A stretch of 64,000 nucleotides of DNA from Norana najaformis (lineage: Eukaryota; Annelida; Clitellata; Crassiclitellata; Hormogastridae): contig OZ029913.1 in the NCBI GenBank assembly GCA_964023275.1, positions 39,186,757-39,250,756 of the forward strand, read 5' to 3'. Below, in pieces: positions 32,801 to 47,800 of the stretch. A program made the translations under genes and the position numbers. Each line of letters opens with the position of its first letter. Positions within the stretch are counted from its first letter, which is position 1. The notes below the pieces were generated by a model that saw only the letters and a program-made list of their open reading frames with translations, made no database searches and was not told the DNA's origin.

Positions 32801-35800
32801 ATTTGAAAAGAATTACCAGAAACTAAGTGCGACCTTGATTACTAGGCCCTCCTCACGGAAACTTCTGGATCCACCAGTGGGAAGGTAAAGTAAGTTAACT
32901 AAATGTCTGATTTCTGCCACTGAACTTCTGCATTGGACCTTCATCACTGAACAGTCTTCTCATTGTTCGTTCATGAATAAGCTCACTGCAGCTTTAAATA
33001 CATGCCTTTTCCATCAAACTGACAATATAGGTTGCTTCTTAGAGATACTTAAGAGGCAATATATAAATGTTCTGTTACACTTACAATTACATGTATTACA
33101 GTAAATTAAGAAATGAATCACGTTGTATATTTAATTCTAGAGAATAGAATTTGAGAGAGGAAAAAACCTAAACATACACAGACATGCCATGGTTCGGAGT
33201 ACATTTTAAAAAGCATTTGTAGAGATAAGTTTGACAACCATGCATGCAGTGCTATTCAGAGGTACTTTAAAGGCGTTATTAAGAGAATTGCTACAAACAT
33301 ACATACATGACACATACACAGGCTTGATAAATAGCACGAAAAAGGAAAAAAGGAACATACCGAGTCTCTAATGATAGACATGAAGGTTCGTACAAAGAGA
33401 ACTCGGAACTGTGTGAGACAACTGGTAGCAAATGTGCGACATTCCAACTCACTGCAATCCTAAAACAAACCAAGTGAATCAGCTTATTACGTTCACCTAA
33501 AGTCTGTTTTGTCTGTATTTGAGTACAGTGAACAAAATGGAAAGAAGTATAACAGGCTGGTGTTTGGAAAAACGCAAAAAGTTTAATAATAAAACAAGTA
33601 GCATCCTGTGCAGCTGGATTTGTATGTCTTTGATGTTTTCTTTATTTTCATTGTTTCTTTATCCAGTTACCCAATGCTTATGAGGTGAATTCATAAATTA
33701 ATGTAATACCAGTACCTGATTAATAACAATGATAATAAATAAAAATAATAATAAAATTAATAATATAAATAATAATTACAGGTCTGTATGTTGCAGTGAA
33801 AAAGTTCAAGGCTATGCCATCTGGATGTCTTCTATGGTTCTGTTTTATCCACAGAGTTTTTAAAGATGTGAATTATGAAGCATGCATGGTTTTACGTGTG
33901 TATTTAGATATTTACAAAGTGCCTTTTAAGTGCCTCTCAAAGGCGCTGAAACAAAAAAAAAAATCAGTGACTAAAGTCACCTAATTAATCTCACTCTCAG
34001 ACTTTACCTTGGTCAATAACAAGAGCTGCAGCAGATAGTCATTTGAAAGCAATACTTAACCACAAGTCGCTTGCATTTGGCTAGAATGCTCATAGACATC
34101 AAGTGTCTTGCTGTCAAATCACAATAAGCATCTCCTAATTCCACACCATTTTGTATAATTTCAATAAAACATCTATGTTACTGTCTGACCAAGTGACTTC
34201 TTGGTCACCAGACTACTGGTTACTCTAGAGTAAGTTGTTTCCAGATATCACTTGTAACTACAATAAAGCAGTGACTGTGCTTTATCACCAAACAATTATG
34301 TCTAAGTGCTTACTGGCTACACTAGTGTCTGCTGTTTCATAACTCTTTAATACGGTACTTGAGTTGAGACTGTGTGTTGCTCTGCGGTCATAATGCAGGC
34401 CCAAAGAAGCAAATTAATTTTTAAAATATGAAAGAATTCTTAATTAATAGGCTCTTATGACATTTCTCTGTAATCTTGTCCACTCAGCTGAAATGATAAA
34501 TGCCATCACCTGAGGTTAATAGTATGATGTATTTATAGAACTAAAAGAACTTCAATACTTCCTTTAAGAACTGCATGCCTATTGCATACAGTAGATTAAT
34601 ATCTTGAGCATTATGATAATGGTGCTGTAGAAGTCACTAGATTAGATTAGATTAGTTCCAGCGTTTCTGTATAAAATTAGTATTAATGTCAAACATGAGC
34701 TTCACTAGAGTATGCATGCAGAGTGGATTGCTGCAACACACTAAAATACTAAATTTGTCTTTGCTCACTTCTCACTTCATAAATTCTGTATCTACCCTTC
34801 AAAGCTTCAACTCTTGTTATCCCAATCCAGATCAGTACTGGTTTTCTCAATTGCTGGTCCGATGTTCTGGAATTTGCTGCTTGTTTCTGTCTGCTCTGCA
34901 GGTTCACTGATGTTGTTCAGGTCAGTGCTTAAGTTTACAGGTTGCTTATCCTCTGTAGCCCATCCCCAGTCTCTAAGGCCTCACGGATCCAACCTGGTTC
35001 TGTTCAATGGGTTGTTATCATTTCATAAATTCTGCAGTTTTGCTTGGAAGCGACCATCAGTAGATGCCATGTGCATTAAGATAACAGCACCATAGAAATC
35101 ATTAGATTGGACCGAATATAAAAACCTGTTTGCTGATCTGGAAATCATGCGGAAGTTGCCGGCAAGTGCCATCTTTCTCAATATCGTCATCCAAAATGTC
35201 TGTTTCGTTTGTACTGAGGAGATTGGCACAGCCATCCCTGTACGCAAGCACTTTGTCGTAGTCGCTTCGCACAACGCCATCTTGAAGCAAATTGCAGAAC
35301 TCTTTTGACAACTTGTCGTTGTTTTGTTTCTTCTCAGAGATCTGGAACTGATCGCACAGTCCGGACTGCACGGCTACCACCAGTTTCGGTACAACATCAC
35401 CGTATTCACCACAAGCAACTTCCATTACTTCAAAAGAGAATCATATTATAAATAGGCAAGCCAAGGCAAGGTACAGTAAGGTAAGGTAAGCTGAGATAAG
35501 AAAACGTAACTAAATGTAAGGTAAGGAATGGTATGGTGAGATACAGTAAGGTAAGGCAAGGAACAGGTATGTTAAGGAAAAGGTAAGAAAAAGTATGGCA
35601 AGGCAGGGCATGGCAAGGCAAGGCAAGGAAAAGTAAGGATAGGTAATGAAAAGTATGGTAAGGTAAGACACTGTAAGGAAAGCTGGTCGATCTGGTATTT
35701 GCGCTGCTCGTATGTCAAGTGTTAACTACACTTTTTTTTCTCCCTTTCTTGAAGACTTGTTCAGTCAGCAAACCAGCTGAATTGTTGACTGTTAACCTGT

Positions 35801-38800
35801 GAATCAGGTGTTACATTTGTTTAACAGCAATCAGACATCTGTATAGTGTCCTGTAGGTTATTACAGATGCTACATATATATATTCCGATACATACATAGA
35901 TACATAGTACATAGAATCATAGTTGAGACTGAGAGAGAGAACGAGATAGTAATTCAACAATGGATTCACTTGCATCCGTATACTCATACCAAGCAATTCA
36001 GCCAGCACCGTCAAGTATGGTGGGGTGTGTTACAAAAACAGCCAAACTGACAATCAAATGACCTACCATAATCAGCTGGGTTATGGTATGACGGACAGTT
36101 GAGACCCTGTGAACCGAGAAAGGGAACCAGTCCAGGAATATTGCCATAATATACACATTGGCCCTCTGCCAACATGTACAGCTGAAAGCAAATACAGAAA
36201 TGGCTTGAAATTCATTATTCAGTATTTGCTGGTGGCTCTGTAATTTTTGACATTAGGGACTGGGGAGACCTGAGTTTTTTACACTAATGTGGATGCTTTT
36301 GCAACCAAGTGTGGACACTTATTTGTAACCTTAATTGTAGTAAAAATGTGCAACATCACGTGTCGATCTTTAGTACAACAATATTGTAAATTTATATTTT
36401 TTGTGAAAGAGGCACAAATCGTTGCCAGAAAATAGGCTGCAGATGTTTTCATACCTTGGACTTAATCGCACCCCTAGATGGAAATTTGCTAGAAAATGCT
36501 TACTCGAATATTACTGGATGGCTTCACTTTGGGAGCAGATTATGTCTCAAACGAAAGAGCTACTGCACACTCTTAGCTTTATATTATGACAAAATACTGA
36601 ACTTGCATTTATGTGCCAAAATCAGTCATTTAAGGTGCTCATGGTCATTTAGATTCATTGCCTGCTGTTGGCTGGCATTTTCAAATAAGATCAAGATAGA
36701 AAACTAGTGAAAGTTGTACATAAGATGTTGGATACAAAAAGTAAGTACATTTTATGACTCCAGTTTGCAGTTTTCTTGAGTACAGTGATTCTTTACGTTT
36801 CAGATGCGTATAATCAGTAATTTATTTTAGCCTCCCAAATTTTATCGATAATCACGTATGCTGCACACATCAATCAATAATCATGTATGTCGCAAACAGC
36901 AATCAATAATCACATAGGCCGCACTCTGCAATCAATAATCACGTATGCTGCACATATCATGCATTCCCGGCAGAATGTGCCAAAGAATTAGTTCCTGCAG
37001 TGTAGCTGCTCATCGATCATGAACTTAATTCTACCAAAAAATCGCCAACTCTTCCACTCAATCTCAACAAAGACCCAAAGTCCCTCACAGGAAAAAATGA
37101 ATTTCATATGCTAAAATGATGCAGGGGCTTAGGCGATCGCATTAGGAATGCTAAAACAATAAATTGCCATTTTCCTGTATGTAAGCATGTAGGAAGATTG
37201 AAATTTAACTAACCATTAGTAGTATTTACATTTACATTACACATCACTTAAAATTTCTTCTGTACTATGTTACAGGAGAAAGTCGAAGATGTTTTCAATA
37301 TTATGGTCCAGTTAGACTATTTTAAGTTGTTCATTCGTCACAGTACATTTGTATCGTGTAATAGGCAGCTCCATTAAGCGGGACTTTGTCCTGAGATAGT
37401 TTGCATATTATTGTTATGTCACTACTGGGTTCAACAAATAAACGAATGAACGAATGAAATTAAAGCGTAGGTAGTTGACATTTAAGAAACAACTACACGA
37501 GAAATGTTTGTGTTTTGGCATAAATTGACCTACACAAATGCACATATGCATAGAGGTATGCTTCAAAGTATCTATAAAAAGCCCACATTAAACGAGACAG
37601 CATTCGTCATTGATTTACATATTTTTGTCCACGGGCACCTATCTCTAACCAGCAACAGTACTACCACTAGAGAATATATGCATATTCCCTATCCACCCTT
37701 GTAATTAAAACTTCATTCAGCTTCTCAGAAAGAAAACATCAGTGAGATTCCTGTGCACAGCACTGACAACCAATTTTGTTGGACCCACTCTGGGCCCATA
37801 GCAGCCACCAGTAGCCACTAATGACAAAGTGTGGGCAAGCTATGGGCCCAAGGAATATGGCTGCCTGGGTAAAATCAATCTGGGTAAACATAACACAGTT
37901 AAACTGTTAGTTTAACTTTTAATGGTGCAACAAATCATTTCATGTTCTATAACTGCCTTCAACTATTGAAGCAGCTTTCCAATATTGTTTCGTGCATGGC
38001 ATTCTCAGGTAACAACTGTTTAATCTGGTCTTATTAATAGCCAGGCTTTGAACTGTGATTTGCCTAGAACCACTACAGACAAGAAGACAGACAGATGGAT
38101 AGACAGACAGACATAAGACACAGATAGAAAGAGGCAGAGGCAGGCCAGAAAATGACATTCCTCTCTTGCTGCTATTATATCCGACAGGCAGTAAATGTAT
38201 CAGAATTTCTCAGTGCCACACAAAAACCGCAACAGGAAGACCAGCTTAATCACCATCGCTTTATCGAAACAAGTCCGCAACAGCCAGGTTGTTTTGGTCA
38301 GTTTCGTCGCCAGGTCAGAATCCAGGGAGGGGTGGAGGTCAAGCCTGGGAGATAACATAGTGCTATTGCTGGTGATGGTGCTCATGAGATGGTGCATCAG
38401 CCAAATCTGAATATAAGCTTGAAAATTTCGGTTTCAGCCTCTAGTGAAACGCTGTAGGAGAGGGCAAGGGGAGGAGTACTCGTACTGATAGGCGAGAAAT
38501 GGACCCAGCGAACTGGCAACAGACACACAGACAGACAGAGGCAGAAGTAGAAGCAGAGGTAGCAGCAGGAACGCACGGACCGGCAGACAGCCAGATGGAG
38601 GCAATCAGAGACAGACCGAGAGACAAAGATAGCTGATAAATCCAGGGCAAAGTATTTATCCTAAAGGTGACGCATGATAAGTCACCGCACAAACTCCGCC
38701 ACTGCTGTTAAGTGCGAAAGAATTTCCTTAACTGCACAAGTTGTCTCAAGAGTCTGTCAGTGAGGAATTTTCTGCGCATGTCCGGAGATGCATAATAAAA

Positions 38801-41800
38801 GCTTGGCCTCCACACAGATGGCAAACACTGGTCTAATGACAGTTTAAATTTAGGCCTATCTTTGTTCATCAAATCTGTCCTTGTGAAATTTCGTGGATGC
38901 TTTTGTTATTCACTGATGTTGTTGCTGTTATTGTAGTTAAATGAAGACATAAACTGATAGCGGCATTAACTGAAATACGCCAAAACCTCCTTACTTTATC
39001 TATTTATTTATTGCACTTATTATGCATGCAAGGTCAGTAATACAATGCTGAGGTGTGAGACAACTGATGCAAACAACGTTTTCATGGCTGCTACTAGGAG
39101 TCCAGCTAGCAGGCTCCAAACTGCAATCACTGGATTACTGACCTAGTGTGCTACGAAACAGACCACCACACAGCACACAAAAAATCTACTGAAAGGTACT
39201 TAGTAACACTGTAAGTTAAATAGTTAAGGATGGTGCTCAATCCAAAACAGGCATAATTCCGGCAACAAACTGGATTACCCTATATAACGGTATTACATAT
39301 CAGGTGGCCTTAACAATAAATTATGTATAAGCTAGTGATGAACAAGCAATTCAAATGACTGAGGTCTGGTATCTTGGTCAACTCTAAAGGGGCATTGCGT
39401 TTACCAGTAAAGACAAAACAATATCAGATTCAAATTGAACTCACATGATCGAACATCTCAAAGAGTTTTGCGCTCGGCTGGTGGATCGTACAGATGACAG
39501 TTCGTCCACCCTGTGCAAGTGATTTCAAAAGCGAAATGCATTGAAAGCATGATGCACTGTCCAAACCACTGAAAGCAAGCACAAAAACATGGCCCTTAAT
39601 TTAAACAACCACAAACCCCAGGATTTAACCTCTAGCTATTATAATGCACAATACATCAGCTGAGGGTTGCTTGACGTGAAACCACAGACATATAGATTTA
39701 AACGTATATCTAGTTGGAAGGATTGATTCGTTTCTTTGACAGGCTAAGTGCAGCGGCCTTTTGAGGGGAGACCATATATTTGTGAGAAAGTTCAAAAAAG
39801 TCATCCCATAAAATTTGTTAACCAGTAACATCCAGCAAAGCACTTCCACAAATTCAATTTCATTTAAATTACTATACTTTCAAGCACTGCTGCATAAAAA
39901 GTATTCATCATTTGCATTACACTATTCTCATGATTGCTTCAATATCAATGCTGTTAGTTTTCATTCAAACTGAATATAAAGTTGAACACTGTTAATTTCC
40001 TCTCAATCTGTAGATACAGTTAGACTTTTAAGCTGTTTTTGATACTGCACTGCTTTTACTGACATTGCGCTACATTTTCATCGTTTTGTATGCATTGTTG
40101 TCGAATAATGAGGCCTTTGTCTCATGCTAATAAACATTACTTACTTACTTAAAAGTCACAATCCATTGGGAAAGCTTGCTCAAAATGTTACAGGTTAGAG
40201 AAGCCAGAAATCAGGCTACATTGAGTAAGCAAGTTGAAACAGATGAGTCTTAAGTTTAGCCTTGAATTAAATTAAAAAAATTAACAGAATGTCTAAAACT
40301 GGGCAGTGACTTCAAATCTTTGGACCAGCTACTAAGAATGTCCAAGAGCCCAAAACTATCATGGTTCATGTGCATTTTCATACATGTGCTTACATAACAT
40401 CTTACGCAAACACAGATAACTTGTTATGCTGAAATACAAATTACACGTGGCATTAAAGCAGGTAAGCTCACCTGGTTGGCTCATCGAAAAACATGACAGG
40501 TGGATTATTTACAAGTTCCAGCGCAATGGACAGTCGCTTTCTCTGTCCGCCTGACAGGTTGGCTGTCCGTGTCTGTTTACAGTCAAGAAGACTCAGTGTT
40601 CCCAGAATCTCATCAACCTATTACAACATGAGGTATCACAATGCAAAACAGTAGAGGCGATTAGGTTTGAGAGCTAGAGGTCATGTCAGAAAATGGAAGT
40701 CTCATTGTTTTTCAGTGGCACTTATGTGTTTTAGCCCCAGCCCCTTAACTGGATTCTAACCTCTGAATACCTTTAAAATGAAAATCTCATAAAATAACTA
40801 CACTATACTGCAGCCAGTATTATTCCGGGGCAAATATAGTGTGTCCCCGTTACTCAGTGGCTGGCGGACATGTCCCTCTTTGTGCATATTTTGGCATTCA
40901 GTACCAATCAGTTGCTACATATTTCCCAGCCAGAACGTCTATGTTGGGAAATTCTTGGACCAACGTTGTCCAACATTTTCCCAACATGTGCATGTTGGCT
41001 GGGGTACCATTTATTTATTAATAAACTGATTAGTAGTCTCAAGCTGCTCGCTGCTGCCACCAAGGTGATGGCAGCTGCAAGCCTGAAGTCTGGTGGCAAA
41101 TATCAATTGGCCACAACTGTATGAACACACTTAATCAAGGAATCTGGTGTGCAAATATTTGCCTAGACACAAAACTTTAACTGTTTACAGCTTAATACCT
41201 GTGCTCCTTTATGAGGCTGAAACTGGGATGGTAATAGTGGCCCTAGAGAAGAACTGAGATGATTGAAACAAGAGACTCCGGATGTTTAGGCACTTCGCGA
41301 TGACAGCCTGATACTTGAGGAGAATCCCGAATTCCATATTCAGAACACACCACCAATTCAGAAATATACACGAGACAGAACCGGTCTAGGAGATGATTGA
41401 AACAAGAAGACTCCGGATGTGTGGGCATTTCGCGATGACAGTTAGAACCAAGCAAGGTCTGAGACATTTTCTGCCTCCCCACAAAGGGCAGGAAGAGACA
41501 AGTAAAACGACCATGGTGCACACATGGTGGAACTGGACGGTGGAGGCAGATTTTCACCCATTGAACTTTGGACTACACATTGCCAGAAGACAAACCCAAC
41601 AGTTGTCAAAATGGCAATGCTCCTAAGAGGGGCATGCCACTGATTAGAATAATGTTCCAGTTTGTGCATTCATTAGCGAATACTAGCAACGTACCAAGTA
41701 TTGTTTCTCATGATGCGGCATTCGTTCAGTGAGCTTCAGATTTGCTGAGCACATCATTGCTTCGTAGACACTCAGGTGGGGAAGTAGGTGATCGTCCTGC

Positions 41801-44800
41801 ATTATGTAACAGGACATCTTTCGAAAGCTGCGCAGGTCACGATCGTTCCCATTGACCGTTATGCGTCCCATGACCGACTGGCTCCTGCAAGAACCACAAA
41901 CCTGTTAGGCATGTATGTATGTAATATATATGTATGTAATATGTATGTATATGTGTATGTATGTCTGTATGAATGCATGTATGTTTGCATACATGTATGT
42001 ATGCATATATATATATATATTACATATGTATGAATACTAGTACATATGCATGAACGCATGCATGTAAGTATGTATTTATTTGAACTTTTTCTAGCAACCA
42101 ATAAGAATTTCACAAAGGTGCTGAAACATGACTATCTAACCAACAGACCTACAAAGGTGTCATGGGTCGAGAAAGGATGCCTGGACAGAAAGACACTGCA
42201 ACATTTCTATCTCAACAGCACCCCCAGTGAACTCAATTATGAAATGAGTGCATATATTTTAAGCACTTTACACCCATGGCCGTCTCTTGGGGTAAGCAGA
42301 ACAAGCCTTAAGGGAACCCTCATACTGTATGCTCAGACTACAACAAAGTCTATCACTTTTTCCCAAAGATGCCTCTTAGGGTTGGCTTCAGCTGTGGCTA
42401 AAGATTCTTCTTCTTCATCTCTGTACTCATCAAAATTTTTACGTGGTCAGCCCCTCATTCTGAAATAGCATATCTGGCATCCAGAGATTCAAGACCTTTA
42501 CTTTACCACAGCTTTATGTCAAAATTTTTAACTGGCAAAATATATTCCCCTTCTGTGATGAAATACAATTTTTTGGCACAGAAATCTGTCTGTGTCTACC
42601 TGTTAACTGCCTGTGCCTGTCTTTTTAGCTGTGTCTGTCAGTTTGGAGAAGAAATCCTTTTATCCTTCTAACACTGAAATGATAAGGAATTTCATGCATG
42701 CATAGTTGGATGCTTGGTTGCTGTCAAGCAGTAATTCCAAACTAGGTGCCGTTCGATATTTGCTCAGCGGAGAAAGTCTCCTAGCACCATTGGCTTTTAA
42801 CTGATATGATGCTATAAAGTGGATAGCCTTCATACTACATGCAGCAATAACTCTACATAATTTCCAATCTACTTGACCATTCTTACATTGACACCTTTAA
42901 GAGTTGCATATTAAGTATATATTCAACTCTGGGTGTGCAGTAGTCTAGTCACTCTTGTGGTTAGAGTGATGAACTGTCAACCCATAGGTAGGGGGTTAAA
43001 ATCCCACCAGGGCAGAAAGATATTTCAAGATTTCTGCTCCAATTGCACCTCTAGCAAACTCGGCTATAAAACGAGTACGCTGACCATAACCTACACCGTT
43101 AATGGGAAGACCAGACAGCAAGTGGACTAGACATCTTACGCTGAGGCTAAGAAAATGATGTTGCTAACCAGTAGTAAAATGAGTGTTTTAAACACAGTGC
43201 CAGATGAGTGTGGCTTTTAAATCAATGATGACTACCATTTTTAAATCAACCCAAACAAGTATAATTTTTAAATCACTCTAAAGCAAGTAAGATTCTAGAA
43301 CATTCTGAAGTAATAATAATAATAATAATAAAATATTAATAAAAATTATTTATAAAATATTAATAATAAAATATTAATAAAAAATAATAATAATAACTCT
43401 ACAAATGCTTTACATTTATTGCAATATCATGTGACAATGTACCACTTTTGTATCAAATAAATATTTACACATTTATACACATAGAATCTTGAACTTGATA
43501 CCACAGGGCATTAACAATAATTAATAATAAAAGAACAGCAGCAGACCTTTGACCTAGCACTGAGAGGCAGCCATGGGAATGAAGTGCTAGCGATAGTTTC
43601 AAGATGGCGAGGACCAGAGTTTAGCTCAACATCAACAAAAAGAAATAGCAGAAGGCAAACAAGAAAAATGTACTTCTGATACGTTTTGGACTGAGATGAA
43701 GTTTAGGAAGAAAGGGGTATGGCAAAATCTACTGTCATCTGTTAACAACCAAAACTGGAATAATCAACTGTCTGATTCACAATTTGTGCATGTAAAAATT
43801 ATGAATTACCATGACGTGTTTCAGTTTAATAAATTTTACTAAACTGTCTGCATTCGTCTAGCTGTTATCATAAGAAAATGTCAGTCTCAATCTCATGTCC
43901 AAAAACTCACTGACATAGCACATCAGTGGTAAGAGCCGAGTGGTATCGGAAGAGCAGGCAGCAAAGGCACAAACTGCCAGCCATCCTCATATGCCAAGGC
44001 CAAGAAAATTGAATTTGCTAATACTTCATACTCAAGCCTGCCTATTGGTGTTAGCTTAATGGTCTGCTTCTCTTTTATTATTAATTATTGGCAGTGCCCA
44101 GTGGTATCAAGTTCAAGATCCTATGTGCAAACATTTGTTTGATAAAAAAGAGGCACAATGTCACGTGATATTGTAATCTAAAAGCACTTATCTCTTTATT
44201 AATTATTATTATTATTATTATTATTATTGTTATTATTATTATTATCGTCATTGCCATCAGCATCATCATTCTCAAACACGAAATACATGCTCCGAGTTCA
44301 GTGGTGTTGGTGGGAAATTCCACCTTTTACTAGGGTTAATTGGGACTTACCACCCCTGGCTAATTTAGGCAGATTTTTCCACCCCTACCACAGCCATTCT
44401 ACTGACAACTGGAATTGTTCACCACGATACGATACGACCTTTTGTTTTTACAGTGTGCTGACATAAAAGGCTTTGTAGGATTTTGATTTACAGCCCCATT
44501 GCATCTGGTCAACATCACTGACGCCTGTCACCGTGTGGTCTGCACTGACACAATGCTCAGCACAAGTACGCATGTACTTGCACAATATATATATATATAT
44601 ATATATGCATATATATTACTAGTGTAAGTTATACATATATATATGTCATGTACCAGTATATGTCTGGGATATATTAGGCATTCAGGCATATATATGTACA
44701 GTATGTATACACAGACACATAATGGTATAACAGCATGAAGTAAAATCAGTTTCTGTGGTAAAAATCAGTTTCTCAAGGAACAACTTTGGTAGCTATAACC

Positions 44801-47800
44801 ATGATCATTTTATAACCAAATTCATATCATATGGGAGTGCACTTTAACAGTTCTATGATATACATGTATATCTAAAGGATCCAACTGAAAAGGAAATCCA
44901 TAAACCGGTGTACTAAAGTATACAGTACTTTAAGACACTATATAAATGTCCGCATGCATGCATACCAAGTTAATAAGTTAAGAGGTAAGTGAAAGGTATG
45001 TCACCTGTAGCCAGCCAGTATATTCATTAGTGTTGACTTTCCAGCTCCACTGGGTCCCATTATTGCTGTCAGCTGTCCAGCACAGAACTTCCCCGAAATA
45101 CATTTTAATATTGTTTTGTACCCTGAAGAAAAACAAAACATTTGCTAAACGCACATACGGGTACAACTCCTTGCATCAGACTTCATTTGAATGCAAATTC
45201 TGATGAAGTGCAAATGGATTTGAATTTTTTTAAATATCTCTTAGAATAAAAACTTGCTACATGATCTAACCTAACCCATCTAACCTAATCTATGTCATAT
45301 AATGTACCTAATGTAATCTAATCTAATGTAATCTAATGACTTCTGTAGCGCTTTACCATAATGTACAATAAAATCAATGGTCATTTCAAGTGAAAATGTA
45401 GTAAAAAAATCATGATACTTTGGAGAAATCCAGTTGAAATCCCATAGGTCAGGGACCAGAAGTCAGGCATTTTAAGACAAGTATTGATATACGAAACAGA
45501 AAATAGGCTTATATAGGTGCTTGTTACATTACATTACATACTAAGGAGGTCATTTAATTGCTCAGTTATTACATGCCTCTGTCAAGAGCAGTCTTTAGTG
45601 CAACAGTGACACTTGTTGCAGCAGTGATACTCGTTGAAGGGTCTCAAGAAGACAAATTATATTTCCCGCTGGGGAATTGAACCAAAACTGTTGTGCTGGG
45701 AGTGATGGATTCTAACCAACAGTATACGGCCCCCCCCTCAACAAAATCAACAGAGAAGTGAGATATGCTGACTCACAACAGATCAACTCCGAAAGCCCAT
45801 CCTAAGTGCAAAAATCGTCATGTTAGGCCACTCTGGCTAATTGCATATTGAAAACCTACGTAAATGGGATCATTAGGATAACAAGAGCATATTATATAAT
45901 TACTCAAACCCTCCCCTTTATAAAGTTAATGGGTCTTCACTGAAAACACACTCTGAGCTGAAAACCCACTGCTCAAAGAATCAATTTTCAACCCTTTAGG
46001 TTTATAGTAATGTCTGCTAATAGCAGACAACAGCGAAACCTGGAATACTGGGCCTTCACTGTGGCCTAAGAAAACAAAAGAGAAATGTCTGCTGTTGGCT
46101 GCAGGCTATAATTCCGACAGATTTGATATAGCTTAAAGATATTAAAACAAGTCGTCAGACACATTGCAGAGGCTACTTTGACTTGAATGCTAAAATTCTG
46201 ATGGATTCCAAGTCAATATGGCTTAAAGGTTCAAAAACAAGAAAAGACGGCAGACACTTATGTAGCCACAATTCTGATACAGGTACATCCAATATGGCTT
46301 ACAGATATTGAAAATAAATTGACATGACTGACACCAGTGTGGCTACAGAATTCATACAGAGGTATAAATTAAAAATGGCTTTAAAAGACCCTAATTCTTT
46401 ATTTACTAACTTCTATCAAGCCAGTGTCTAATGCACAAGGCACCAACCGATGGTGCACCAAAACTAAGCCAATATCCAGAAGATCAGTCCACTAAGACAG
46501 AGGCAGTCTATGGTGGATAAGCACAACCCTAGTAAATAGATGGGCTGGCCTGCGAACACAACGGGTATTATTAGTATGGTCAGAATCTTGAAACAGATAA
46601 AACGGTAAAAAACACAATAAAATTAACAGGCAAACTTCACTGGTACCACAGTCATGACCTAGTAAAATGATCAACCCATAAACATGAAAGAGAGGCACAA
46701 AAGAAACAAACTGGCAACCGGACAGGGTCAGATGAAACAGATAAACTAAACATGATGTCTTAGAACCGGTACAGTGGGTTCTACCAGAAGCATTGGTGGA
46801 TCCAGAAGTTTATAAAATGGATACAATGTAGGCAAAGTAACAAGTAACAAGGCTGTACTTTACTTCATCGATTACACCTTCCTGGAGTAAGCAGAAAAAT
46901 TTTGTCATTTCTGACGACCTTTAATTAATTTTCCACAGTCTGAATTACCTGTTTTAGCTTCCTTGCTTTTTAAATTTTTAGTTTCTCGTTTTTATTATGA
47001 CCTTTATAATTTTACGTAGTTCCTCATGACATTTTCTTTGCTTCATAAGTTTATTAGGCAACCCTCACCCTAACCAGTTTTGGGGCCAACTCAGCGGCAT
47101 GCCTGTCCCCACCTCCAAACAGGTTTGCATAAACTTTTTAATTCAATGGTACCAGCGCAAAGGGCAAAGGGCAGAGACTAGACTAATCAAAGCTTATAAG
47201 ACAGAGGGCCTCCTACTAGGGGACAAGGTTAAGGACCTAACCGGGCAGTTTAAAGTGATTCTTCTGGTATGGATGGGCCCAACAAATTTTGATCTGTTTC
47301 TGTTTGTGGGATCTTATCCTTCAGATTAAACACAGGTAAACAAGAAGGCTCTTAGCTCCTAAATTAGGCTGCACATATATTCATTGTTTACTGGTCAAAC
47401 ACAAGCCAACCAACTGAGAAGTTCCACTGTCCACTGTCCAGAAGCTCACAAATAATATAACGAATAGCAGTTCCTGAAACCAACCCTGCCAGGCTGCCCT
47501 CAGTAGAAAGTGCTTGCAACTTCACCTTCTCAGCCTTGGCATATGAGAGTTGGTCTGTTACAGTTGTCTAGCTTGTCGTCGGATCTTCTCATTGACGGTG
47601 CACTCTTTATACAGCCAGCTTCGCTAGGTGGCGCAAGTGGAACAGAAACCTTGCAGTAATTATCTTCCCATTCTGGTGGTGGGATTCGATAGTGTTAATC
47701 AACAGTGTGTCAACGTTCTGCTCAAGGTCCCTACACAGTAACAGTCTCTGGAAGACTCATATGCACAGCCACTGCATTACAAACTTACTGTCTTGTCCTA

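Noticed and set aside
32551..32826. 91-codon Lys-rich open frame, plus strand, ABCG intron 8
   Set aside because: Low-complexity Lys/Ser composition, no domain, opposite strand to the gene and no splice context.
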